Shown: positions 8,100-15,698 of the stretch, piece after piece | How the letters are laid out: every line of letters starts with the position of its first letter | Position numbering within the stretch: position 1 is the first letter of the stretch | Source: AM-0621 sp964573505 | GTDB taxonomy: Bacteria; Planctomycetota; Planctomycetia; Planctomycetales; Planctomycetaceae | Length of the DNA stretch: 21,753 bases | Assembly (NCBI GenBank): GCA_964573505.1 | Contig: CAZNMS010000108.1 | Coordinates: 1-21,753 of the forward strand | Direction of reading: 5' to 3' | Position numbers and translations under genes: made by a program | The notes under the pieces: model-generated | What the model saw: only the letters and a program-made list of their open reading frames with translations | Database searches by the model: none | What the model was told of the DNA's origin: nothing

Positions 8100-8212
8100 T
8101 GGTCGCCTTTCGCTCCGCGAAAGAGCGTCTCCATTCGGGCGACATCACACCTTGACGACTCACATGCGGAGACACGTTTAGAGACGCACTTTCGCAGAGC
8201 GAAAGGCGACCA
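8100..8212. repeat. Family A palindromic repeat between convergent genes
   Basis: The left arm at 8100-8131 and right arm at 8181-8212 are 32-nt inverted copies with two mismatches. Each begins with the same CTTTCGC/GCGAAAG hairpin as the element at 7132-7350. It fits exactly between the stop of the NYN gene (plus) and the stop of the desulfurase gene (minus), so a two-way transcription terminator is a plausible role. Confidence 0.88.
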
Positions 8213-8220
8213 TTTGACGC

Positions 8221-9378
8221 TCAACTCACGGCGACAGCTTGCCGCAGCGCATCAGCAACCGCGTCGACATCGGCAGCAGTCGAACTCCATCCGAGACTCA
8301 GTCGGACCGTGCCTTGCTTTTCGAGCGTCCCTAAGCGGCGATGAATACCCGGCGCACAGTGCAAGCCGGCGCGCGTATCGATCTTGAAGTGCTGCTCTAA
8401 GATCGCGGCCAATTCGTCAGAGGCGTAGAGGTCCGACGTCAGACTCAGCACTCCGGTATGACGACTCCGATTGGCGTGCGAATACAGCGTGAGGCCATCA
8501 ATCTCGTTGAGCTTGCTGAGTAATAATTCTGACAACGCGAGTTCGTGCTGCCGAAGGCCATCAATCGTGCGTTCGAGCAAGAAGCCGAACGCTGCGTCGA
8601 GCCCCACTAGTCCCGGCACGTTGTGATTGCCGGACTCGAAGCGGTCGGGCATGACATCGGGCTGCGTCTCGGACTCGCTCCGCGAACCCGTGCCGCCTTG
8701 CCGATACGGCTCCAGCAAGTGCTCGCGTCCGGCAGCGAGATAGACCATTCCCGTTCCGAGCGGACCGAGCAGTCCTTTATGTCCCGAGCACGCTAAGAAG
8801 TCCGCGTTCATCCGCTGCACGTCGACCGGCAGATGCCCGACTGTCTGCGCGGCATCAACGAGGAATAGCACCTCTCGCGCTCGCGCGATCGCTCCCACTT
8901 CCTCAACGGGCTGAATGGCTCCGGTCACGTTCGACGCATGCTGCAACGCAATGAGTCGAGTCGTCGGCCTCAGCGCCGCCTCGATATCTGCAGCCGAAAC
9001 AAAGCCGTGCTCGTCGACATCGACCAGTGTGACGCTGATGCCGCGCGTGCGTTCAAGATGCCTCAACGGTCGCAGCACCGAGTTGTGCTCGGCGACCGAC
9101 GAGACGACGTGCTCGCCCGGCTTCAGCAAGCCGTGCAGCACGAGATTCAATCCGTCGGTGCCATTGAACGTGAAGACGATCTCCTCTTTCGCCGCAGCAT
9201 TGAGCAACTGCGCGGCTCGGAATCGGCAGCGTTCAACGACCTGCTTCACGTGCTGAGCAGCATCATTCGAGCCTCGACCAAACGGGCGACCGTTGAGCCG
9301 CTGATACTGGTCGACAGCGGCATAAACGCATTCGGGCTTCGGGAAACTCGTCGCGGCATTGTCGAGATAAAGAGTCAT
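8221..9378 (-). CDS. Cysteine desulfurase family protein (class V aminotransferase, EF2568-like)
   Basis: 385 aa from ATG 9378; longer upstream starts exist, but the family begins with the strand MTLYLDNAATSFPKPE. It is a PLP enzyme of fold type I. The PLP lysine is K201 in ACSGHKGLLGPLGTG, the ring-stacking His is H98 (AEHNS), D175 lies in LVDAAQTVGH, and the catalytic Cys is C341 in RAGLHCAPGIHRR. The opening motif and the RxGLHCAPxxH loop fit the EF2568-type subfamily rather than the IscS/SufS housekeeping types. It should release sulfur (or selenium) from cysteine-like substrates as an enzyme-bound persulfide. No Fe-S assembly genes are nearby, so the acceptor is unknown. The Shine-Dalgarno is weak. 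Confidence 0.9.
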   Translation of the reverse strand: MTLYLDNAATSFPKPECVYAAVDQYQRLNGRPFGRGSNDAAQHVKQVVERCRFRAAQLLNAAAKEEIVFTFNGTDGLNLVLHGLLKPGEHVVSSVAEHNSVLRPLRHLERTRGISVTLVDVDEHGFVSAADIEAALRPTTRLIALQHASNVTGAIQPVEEVGAIARAREVLFLVDAAQTVGHLPVDVQRMNADFLACSGHKGLLGPLGTGMVYLAAGREHLLEPYRQGGTGSRSESETQPDVMPDRFESGNHNVPGLVGLDAAFGFLLERTIDGLRQHELALSELLLSKLNEIDGLTLYSHANRSRHTGVLSLTSDLYASDELAAILEQHFKIDTRAGLHCAPGIHRRLGTLEKQGTVRLSLGWSSTAADVDAVADALRQAVAVS

Positions 9379-9467
9379 GCAATTCTTTGAACGGCGATCG
9401 TCAGCAGAGCGTGAATTGGGATGTTGAGAGGGCTCGCGGATAAACGGTCGAAGAGCACAGCTCAGTA

Positions 9468-9489
9468 GCACGGACGCCTACGTCGGTGC
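9468..9489. repeat. Single small palindrome
   Basis: GCACGGACG (9468-9476), loop CCTA, CGTCGGTGC (9481-9489) gives a 9-bp stem with one G-G mismatch. It lies upstream of the desulfurase gene in a region shared with the family E element. Only one copy is present in the window. Confidence 0.4.
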
Positions 9490-9550
9490 GTCTTCTTCGA
9501 CTCGCCCCGCTTGTCTGACAATTGGGCGAGATTCATTTCGGTCTCGCATC

Positions 9551-9637
9551 AGGTCGCAGAGCCGCGCCCGTTACGAAGCGGGGTTTTGGCTATCTTGTAA
9601 CGGATTCCGCTTCCTGACGGGCGCGGCTCTGCAACCT
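9551..9637. repeat. Family E inverted repeat
   Basis: The left arm 9551-9581 (starting AGGTCGCAGAGCCGCGCCCG) and right arm 9607-9637 are 31-nt inverted copies with three mismatches around a 25-nt spacer. It lies in the 316-bp gap between the sulfatase stop and the desulfurase start, both on the minus strand, and could act as a terminator for the sulfatase transcript. Nothing else is recognised in this gap apart from the small palindrome at 9468. Confidence 0.85.
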
Positions 9638-9694
9638 CAGTTCGGCAGTTGCCATTCAGTACGGGTTAGAAGCTCATGCTACGAGTAACAACTG

Positions 9695-11005
9695 TTACTT
9701 CGTCGGATCCCACCATTGGCCGAGTTTGTCGGTCAGCGACTTCAGCACGTCGGCCTTTGTCGCGGCGAGGTTCGTCTTCTCGAAAGGATCAGCTTTGATG
9801 TCGTAAAGCTCGGGCTGCTGCGGTTCGGTCGCGTGCTCGCCGGGTACGATCAGCTTCCACTGCCCGTCGATGATCCATCGGTTTTCAACGTTGCGGCGCG
9901 GGTCATTGAGATCGACGGCGTTGTGAGTGAAGCACGCTCCGTGAATCGTCTTGCGTGCTGCAACGGCGGAGTCGTCGAGCAAATTCAGTCCCTGCATCTG
10001 CTGAGTCGGCTTCGCGCCAATCGCAGCGAGCAGTGTCGGCATGAGGTCGATCGACATTGCGACTTCGTCGCTCATCTGCGGCTGAACTTTACCCGGCCAG
10101 CGAATCATGATCGGAGTGCGCAAGCCGCCGTCATACGGAGAGCGCTTCGAACGAGCAGCAAAGCGCGGTGCTTCGGGGTTCTGAATCCATCCGTTGTCAG
10201 TGACGTAGATCACGATCGTGTTATCGGCGACTCCTTGCTGATCGAGATTGTCGAGCAGCGCGCCGCACGTCTCGTCGAACCACTCGACCATCGCGCGATA
10301 CTTCGCAACGTGCAGCGACGGCGTCTTGTCTTTGTATTTATTGAGCAGTCGCTCGGGCGGGGTATGCGGATCGTGCGGCATCATCGGGGCGTACCAAACA
10401 AAGAACGGCTTCTGCTCGGTCTTCGCCGTCGAGATGAAGTCGAAGATCGGCTGCATCGTCTTACGCCCGATCTCGAGCCCTTCATCGCCGTGCCGCAGTC
10501 CCTTCGTCATGCCGTGAGTGAAGCCGCCGCGCTTGAAGTTGCCCTGCCACCATTTTCCCGTTTGCAGACTCAGATAGCCGCGCTCTCCGAGCACTCGCGG
10601 CAGCGTCGGAACGCCTTCGAGATGCCGATTCATGACTTCGCGACCTTCAGCGAATGCGGCTGACCTTTGAAACTCGCCGGGCTTGAAGCCGGAGGGGACC
10701 GGCGGATCGTTGCTCGTGACTTTGTGCTGCTGCGGATAGAGCCCGGTGATGATCGTCGCGAGACTCGGACAGCAAAGACTCGACGGCACATACCCGCGTC
10801 GGAACGTTCGACTCTGAGCGGCAAGTCGATCAAGACGCGGCGTCTCAATGTCTTTGCTGCCCATGAAGCCGTAGTCGGTCCATCCGTGATCGTCAGAGAC
10901 AATCAAAACGATGTTCGGCAGCTTGCTGTCAGCAGCACGAGTCACCGGCACGATCAGCAGAACGAGCAACGCGGCAAACGTCATGAATCGAGTCATCAAT
11001 CGCAT
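9695..11005 (-). CDS. Exported sulfatase (formylglycine-dependent)
   Basis: 436 aa from ATG 11005, chosen because a signal peptide starts there (MRLMTRFMTFAALLVLLIVP, cleavage likely near TRAA) and an AGAGG box lies just upstream; the longer open frame before it has no export-like sequence. Sulfatase hallmarks are NIVLIVSDDHGWTDYG with metal-binding D38/D39, the active-site Cys C78 in SSLCCPSLATIITGLYP, TGKWW near 150, PFFVWYAPMMPHDPH, and TDNG. In the CxPxR sulfatase signature Arg is replaced by Leu here (C78-C-P-S-L82), a variant that still keeps Cys, Pro and Ser. It probably removes sulfate esters from polysaccharides outside the cytoplasm; the substrate cannot be told. The formylglycine-generating enzyme must be encoded elsewhere. 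Confidence 0.92.
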   Translation of the reverse strand: MRLMTRFMTFAALLVLLIVPVTRAADSKLPNIVLIVSDDHGWTDYGFMGSKDIETPRLDRLAAQSRTFRRGYVPSSLCCPSLATIITGLYPQQHKVTSNDPPVPSGFKPGEFQRSAAFAEGREVMNRHLEGVPTLPRVLGERGYLSLQTGKWWQGNFKRGGFTHGMTKGLRHGDEGLEIGRKTMQPIFDFISTAKTEQKPFFVWYAPMMPHDPHTPPERLLNKYKDKTPSLHVAKYRAMVEWFDETCGALLDNLDQQGVADNTIVIYVTDNGWIQNPEAPRFAARSKRSPYDGGLRTPIMIRWPGKVQPQMSDEVAMSIDLMPTLLAAIGAKPTQQMQGLNLLDDSAVAARKTIHGACFTHNAVDLNDPRRNVENRWIIDGQWKLIVPGEHATEPQQPELYDIKADPFEKTNLAATKADVLKSLTDKLGQWWDPTK

Positions 11006-11289
11006 GAAGAAACCTCTCACGTGAGTGAATCGGGAATTGAGGGCGGGGAACGTAGCCCGGCGAGAAGTCGGTTGCGATTCCGTGAACTCGCTGTTGTGCC
11101 TGCATCCGAGACGATGAGCAGTGATGCAATTGTAATTACATGACGACGCGTCATGAGGTTCGACTGAATTCACGCTACGAGATGCGACGAACTCGCGAGC
11201 GGCCTCCGAATGTGCAACGGTCGAAGAAGGTGATGCCGAGTTCGTAGCATGCTCGCCGCTGCGGCTTGCCTCGCGATCCCATCACTGAC

Positions 11290-11293
11290 GGAG
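11290..11293 (+). promoter_or_regulatory. Shine-Dalgarno supporting the TTG start of the DUF1156 methylase
   Basis: GGAG sits 5 bases before TTG 11299. The alternative in-frame TTG at 11266 has no comparable site. Starting at 11299 also places the KRLIEVDLP motif near the N-terminus. Confidence 0.5.
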
Positions 11294-11298
11294 AGACC

Positions 11299-14262
11299 TT
11301 GAATCGATTCCCGAAACGCTTGATCGAAGTTGATCTCCCGATTGCTCGCATCTCGGAGCATGCGCGGAAGGACAAGACCGGCAGCATCTCGACGTTGCAT
11401 ATTTGGTGGGCTCGACGCCCGCTGTCGGCTTGCCGAGCGGTGATCTGTGCCGCGTTATGGCCCGATCCGGCTGATGAGCTTTGTCCGCAGAGCTTTCGAG
11501 ATGCTGCTGCGAAGCATCTGACGGCGTTTGCCAATCGGGTCTTTCCGTCATGCCTTTCGGCAGCAGCACATCACCTGCGGCATAAGCGGCATGCGACCGA
11601 ACGGGGACTCGAAATATGGCAAGAGTGGGCCGAGGCCACTCGCACTCAGAGTCTTGAGCATGATCTCGTTGCAGTGCGAAACGGACTGCTGAACTTCATC
11701 GCCGAGTTCGCCATTCGCGAGAACAGCACGGTCGCAGCGTTTCTGGAAACGAGCCGAGCGCTGACGGATGCCGCGCATGCAGCGCTGACGGGATTCACGG
11801 GCGGGCGACCGCTCGTTGCCGATCCGTTTGCAGGCGGCGGAGCGATACCACTGGAAGCGCTGCGCGTCGGAGCGGACTCGTTTGCGAGCGACCTCAACCC
11901 GGTGCCCGTGCTGCTGAATCGCGTCGTGCTCGAACTCATTCCGCGCTTCGGCAAGCAGTTGCCGCAGTGGCTCAAGCAGTGGGGCGATTGGATCGGCGAG
12001 CAACTGCAAACTGAACTGACTCGCTTCTATCCGCAGCACAACGGGCAGCAACCCGTCAATTACTTATGGGCGCGCACGATCCTCTGCGAAGGACCGCAAT
12101 GCGGCGTCGAGATTCCGCTGCTCCGTTCGCCATGGCTTGCGCGAAAGGACGGTCGACAGTGCCTGCTGCGATTGCGGCCTCAGGCGGATCTAAAGCGGAT
12201 CGACTTGCAGATCATCGCTAAACGCGGTGACGACTGGGTTGATGTGGCGGACTCGTCGCATGTCATTTCCAGTACAGAGATCTCATTCGCAGGCACGGTC
12301 AAAGGCGGAGCAGTGACGTGCCCGTGCTGCGGATACACAACTCCTGTGACGCGCGTACGAAGTCAGCTTCAGTCGCGCGGCGGCGGTTCGCGCGATGCTC
12401 GATTGGTCTGCGTCATCACGACTGAACCCGGACGCATAGGTAAGAATTACTACCTGCCGGGTGCTACTGATTTTGAGGCCGTGCGTCGCGCGGCTGAGCG
12501 GCTGAATGAACTCGCGCAAGACTCGCCGTTCGGCTTTGCGGCAATCCCGGATGAGCCGACGCCGACGGACGGCACGGGCTCGAAAGGCGGCGGCTATCGC
12601 ACTCGGAAGTACGGAGTCACCACTTACGGAGACTTCTTCAACGCGCGGCAACTCGTGCAGCATCTCACGATTTCAGCGCTTGTCCGACGTTTGAAAGCCG
12701 CATGCGCTAAAGAGCTAAGTCCCGAAGAAGTGGATGCCGTGCAGACTTTGATTGCTTTGACGGCCAATCGGCAGATCGATCGCGACTCGGCGTTTTGCCG
12801 ATGGAACCCGAACGGGCAAGCGTCGGCTTACACCTTCGGCCGTCAAGCAATTCCGATGTTATGGGACTACGTCGAGTCGCCCGCGTTGTTCGCTGCCGGC
12901 GGATGGAACGTCTGCTTGAGCAACACCATTAAGACGATCGAAGAACTTGCCGCCGTGCTTGAGGGCACCGGTGCGGGACAGTCGCAGCAAGCGTCGGCCA
13001 CTCAGCATCCGCTGCCGGATGAAGCATGCTCGTGCATCGTCACCGATCCGCCTTACTACGACGCCGTGCCGTATGCGGAACTGTCTGACTTCTTCTTTGT
13101 GTGGCTGAAGAGATCGCTCGGCGACCGACCGCTGATTCATCAGTTTCAGACGTTGACCCGGCGAGATGTCGAGTGCGTCGTGAATCTCAATGAGGGCAAA
13201 GATAAGGCGTACTTTCAACGCACGATGACGCAGTGCTTGACTGAAGCGCGACGCATTTGCAGTCCGGAAGGAATCGCCGTTGTTGTCTTCGCGCATAAGA
13301 CGACCGCCGGTTGGGAGTCGCAACTGCAAGCAATGCTCGACGCCGGATGGATCGTGACGGCGTCATGGCCGCTCGACACCGAGATGGCCAATCGGCTGCG
13401 AGCACTCAATTCCGCCGCACTCAATTCGTCGATTCATCTTGTGTGTCGGCCTCGTTCGGCGGACTCGCAGAACAACGTCGGCGAGTGGCGCGACGTGCTG
13501 CTTGAGCTGCCTCAGCGCATTCGCGAGTGGATGCCGCGACTGGCTGATGAAGGCGTTGTCGGAGCCGATGCGATCTTTGCGTGCCTCGGCCCGGCGCTCG
13601 AAGTCTTCAGCCGTTATGCGCGCGTCGAGAAGGCCAATGGCGAGCCCGCAACGTTGAAGGAGTATCTCGAATTCGTTTGGTTCGCCGTCTCGACCGAAGC
13701 ACTCACGCTCATCTTTAAGGATGCCGATGCAGCGGGACTCGAGCCGGATGCGCGACTGACGGCCGTTTGGCTTTGGACGGTCACGAAGGCGAGCAGCAGT
13801 AAGTTCGCTGCTCTTGAGGACTCGGAGAGCGACGAAGCTGAAGACGACGACGATGACGTGCCCGCAAGCCATTCGGGATCTGCGCTGAGTCTCGATTGCG
13901 ACTCAGCTCGTAAGCTCGCGCAGGGATTGGGAGTGTCGCTTGAGCAATGTCGTTCGATCATCGAGGTGCAGGGCGACAAAGCGCGTTTGATTCCCGTTGC
14001 CGAGCGGCGTTTGCCAGTGGTGACCGATATCACCGCGTCTGCGAACGGCGGCACGCAACTCGATCGAGTGCATCAAGCGATGCAACTCTTCTCGATGGGA
14101 CGCAGCGAAGCGGTGAAGCAATTCTTGGTCGAAGGCCGAGTCGGCGAAGACCCGCGCTTTTGGAAACTGGCTCAAGCGCTCTCGGCGCTCTACCCGCCGG
14201 ACAGTCATGAAAAGCGATGGGTCGACGGCGTCTTAGCGAGAAAGAAGGGGCTCGGGTTCTGA
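11299..14262 (+). CDS. DUF1156 family adenine-specific DNA methyltransferase with zinc ribbon
   Basis: 987 aa from TTG 11299 (998 if TTG 11266 is used). The N-terminus, RFPKRLIEVDLPIARI then STLHIWWARRPLSACRAV, is the DUF1156 signature. An AdoMet motif I-like site lies at about residue 175 (ADPFAGGGAIPLEALRVGAD), followed by SDLNPV. The catalytic DPPYYD motif is at about 583, so an amino-group (N6-adenine or N4-cytosine) methylase is expected. Between them are two Cys pairs (C263/C268 and C341/C344, CPCCG) that look like a zinc ribbon. A short acidic tract (EAEDDDDD) lies near residue 850 before a C-terminal ~130-residue region. DUF1156 methylases are known in defence-type gene clusters, but no nuclease, helicase or DUF499-type partner is in this window, so this copy looks solitary. 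The target sequence is unknown. Confidence 0.9.
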   Translation: MNRFPKRLIEVDLPIARISEHARKDKTGSISTLHIWWARRPLSACRAVICAALWPDPADELCPQSFRDAAAKHLTAFANRVFPSCLSAAAHHLRHKRHATERGLEIWQEWAEATRTQSLEHDLVAVRNGLLNFIAEFAIRENSTVAAFLETSRALTDAAHAALTGFTGGRPLVADPFAGGGAIPLEALRVGADSFASDLNPVPVLLNRVVLELIPRFGKQLPQWLKQWGDWIGEQLQTELTRFYPQHNGQQPVNYLWARTILCEGPQCGVEIPLLRSPWLARKDGRQCLLRLRPQADLKRIDLQIIAKRGDDWVDVADSSHVISSTEISFAGTVKGGAVTCPCCGYTTPVTRVRSQLQSRGGGSRDARLVCVITTEPGRIGKNYYLPGATDFEAVRRAAERLNELAQDSPFGFAAIPDEPTPTDGTGSKGGGYRTRKYGVTTYGDFFNARQLVQHLTISALVRRLKAACAKELSPEEVDAVQTLIALTANRQIDRDSAFCRWNPNGQASAYTFGRQAIPMLWDYVESPALFAAGGWNVCLSNTIKTIEELAAVLEGTGAGQSQQASATQHPLPDEACSCIVTDPPYYDAVPYAELSDFFFVWLKRSLGDRPLIHQFQTLTRRDVECVVNLNEGKDKAYFQRTMTQCLTEARRICSPEGIAVVVFAHKTTAGWESQLQAMLDAGWIVTASWPLDTEMANRLRALNSAALNSSIHLVCRPRSADSQNNVGEWRDVLLELPQRIREWMPRLADEGVVGADAIFACLGPALEVFSRYARVEKANGEPATLKEYLEFVWFAVSTEALTLIFKDADAAGLEPDARLTAVWLWTVTKASSSKFAALEDSESDEAEDDDDDVPASHSGSALSLDCDSARKLAQGLGVSLEQCRSIIEVQGDKARLIPVAERRLPVVTDITASANGGTQLDRVHQAMQLFSMGRSEAVKQFLVEGRVGEDPRFWKLAQALSALYPPDSHEKRWVDGVLARKKGLGF

Positions 14263-14280
14263 GCGCCGTGCGATTGACCG

Positions 14281-14343
14281 TAGCCGAGATCGTCAAGATC
14301 TCGGTGCCTCTGTGACTGCGTCTGAAGTCTGACGACTTCAGCT
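14281..14343. repeat. Family F composite repeat, copy 1
   Basis: TAGCCGAGATCGTCAAGATC... followed by an inverted partner ending in GACTTCAGCT. Each half is a hairpin. The element matches the copy at 19508-19570 along its length, including the central TGACTGCGT. It lies 18 bp after the methylase stop, where a terminator would be expected. Confidence 0.8.
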
Positions 14344-14464
14344 GCCACTGGTGCGCGGCGAGTTGATTGGTTGTGGCCGACGATCGGTCCTGCCACAGAC
14401 CGACCGCCGAGCCACTCACCAAACCTACGCCAGCGATTCAAAGACAATGGTGTATTAGTTATTT

Positions 14465-14691
14465 CCTGGAGTGCTCCGGCTTGCCGGAGCCCTCCGACTC
14501 AGCGGCAAGTTGCCCGCAACCTCAAAGACGCTGTCGCCGCCAGAAGTGACTTCGCGGGCACGTCCCTTTTGAGTTCTCTGATCGAGCGAGTTGAAGGCAT
14601 GAATCTAGCGATGCCTGCGATCGGGCCGCATTGAGTCAGATGGTCCAGTGACAAGAGTCGGAGGGCTCCGTCGAGCCGGAGCACTCCAAGG
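14465..14691. repeat. Family D inverted-repeat element, copy 1 (227 bp)
   Basis: The left arm 14465-14500 (CCTGGAGTGCTCCGGCTTGC...) and right arm 14655-14691 are inverted copies with one single-base gap and two mismatches. Each arm contains an internal hairpin (GCTCCGGC/GCCGGAGC on the left). The ~154-bp interior is about 60 percent identical by eye to copy 2 at 17034-17258, much less than the arms. It lies between the convergent methylase and pilin-like genes. The remaining 14344-14464 holds nothing I recognise. Confidence 0.87.
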
Positions 14692-14719
14692 AATTCACAC
14701 TCTTGCTCGTGCCGACCGA

Positions 14720-15043
14720 TTAGCTCTCGCTGTCGGTGCCGTTGCCGTGAATGTCCCACTGGCTGTCGCAGTTGTCCTTCTCGTCTTCGAAGCTGCTGCC
14801 TGCTGTCGCGGCCTTATGGCATGAGCGATGACCGGTTGCAGAGAACGATTGATTCACCGAACCGAAGGCCGAGGCGACGTCTTCAAGTTCGTTATTTACG
14901 TTGGTTGCGATCTCAGAGAGACCGACGACGAGTCCGAGCACGGCGATCGTCGAGACGAGGATCAACTCAGCGGAGATGAGGAAGCCAGTCTCGTCGTTGA
15001 CCAACTTGGCGGCGATGTTCTTGAGGGTGTTGGTGATCTTCAT
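14720..15043 (-). CDS. Type IVb pilin-like (Flp-like) small exported protein
   Basis: 107 aa from ATG 15043, with AAGGAA about 12 bases upstream. A short charged leader (MKITNTLKNIAAKLVNDETG) is followed by FLISAELILVSTIAVLGLVV, a hydrophobic helix. The Gly-before-Phe site with a Glu near the start of the helix looks like a prepilin-peptidase (class III) signal, though the Glu is at +6 rather than the usual +5. The rest (LEDVASAFGSVNQSF, then a polar tail with two Cys and SFEDEKDNCDSQWD) is hydrophilic. Small proteins of this form are common in planctomycetes. No tad/flp assembly genes are in the window. It may be a minor pilin or a surface fibre subunit; the exact role is unknown. Confidence 0.75.
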   Translation of the reverse strand: MKITNTLKNIAAKLVNDETGFLISAELILVSTIAVLGLVVGLSEIATNVNNELEDVASAFGSVNQSFSATGHRSCHKAATAGSSFEDEKDNCDSQWDIHGNGTDSES

Positions 15044-15625
15044 GGCGTCGGTTCCTTGTGAAAGGCGGTTTGGTGTGACGCGATGCTCAGCTTGGCTGGC
15101 TGTTTGTTGTTGGCGTCGCGTCGGGAACGTGAGGATGTAAAGCAGCCTGAATGCCAAACTTCGAAACACCGTTCAAGGAAATTTGCGCTCCGCAATCAAA
15201 CGCTACGAAATAGCCGACTTTTGAATTTCTCGGCGACCGAGATCACGCGCCCGACTGTAAAGCGTGCCGTTGCCGACGAGGCGACTCGGCAACATGACTT
15301 TTGCGGCATCGGCGGCGTTGCGAGCGATCAAGGTCTTGAGGCACTGGCACTTAGCGATGTGTTGCCAGTCGTGTTGCCGTCGCTGCTCTCGTGCAACAGT
15401 TCTTACCTCTTGCGAATCGGCACGACCGCTACGACCGACACTGCTTGCCGATCTCTCGCCTCTAGCACCGCAGCATCGGAGGCTTTTCCGCTAAGGCGTT
15501 TGACTCAGGAGCTAGGGTCAAACGGACGAACGCGCGGGCCATCGTCCGCCAATGTCGGCTGCCTCGGCGCCGGTCTCGTGAAGAGTTCCTCATCGGGCGG
15601 GCCGGCACAATGGATGAGGAACACT
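15044..15625. other. Intergenic region, no convincing gene
   Basis: About 580 bp upstream of the pilin-like gene and of the membrane-fusion gene, which diverge from here, so promoters for both are expected. A 186-codon open frame runs 15083-15643 on the plus strand, but it has no Shine-Dalgarno, no recognisable motif, and runs into the family C repeat. I treat it as non-coding or decayed. An inverted repeat, GTTCCTCATC (15586-15595) with GATGAGGAAC (15612-15621), directly precedes the family C element. Confidence 0.45.
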
Positions 15626-15689
15626 GGTACGACGGACTTGTAGTCCGTCGAACGTCGTGAAAAGCGACGGACTGCAAGTCCGTCGTACC
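15626..15689. repeat. Family C composite repeat in the leader of the membrane-fusion gene
   Basis: The arms 15626-15650 and 15665-15689 are 25-nt inverted copies with one mismatch around a 14-nt spacer. Each arm is itself a near-perfect hairpin (GACGGACT, loop TGT, AGTCCGTC on the left; loop GCA on the right). It ends 9 bp before the chosen ATG of the next gene, so it would form the end of that transcript's leader or block entry to it. Confidence 0.9.
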
Positions 15690-15698
15690 CAAAAACGG

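Noticed and set aside
7132..8212. Possible CRISPR-like array, because family A units recur four times
   Set aside because: Units alternate in orientation, the spacing is irregular, and a real gene lies between them. The arrangement fits REP-type elements, not CRISPR.
9716..10663. 315-codon plus-strand open frame opposite the sulfatase
   Set aside because: The sulfatase on the minus strand has all family motifs, and this frame is its antisense shadow.
15083..15643. 186-codon plus-strand open frame upstream of the membrane-fusion gene
   Set aside because: It has no Shine-Dalgarno or recognised motif, overlaps the pilin-gene leader and ends inside the family C repeat. It is kept only as a note in the intergenic description.
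15657..15698. Upstream GTG start of the membrane-fusion gene
   Set aside because: The first 11 codons would be translated from the right arm of the family C repeat, so the longer frame is probably accidental.
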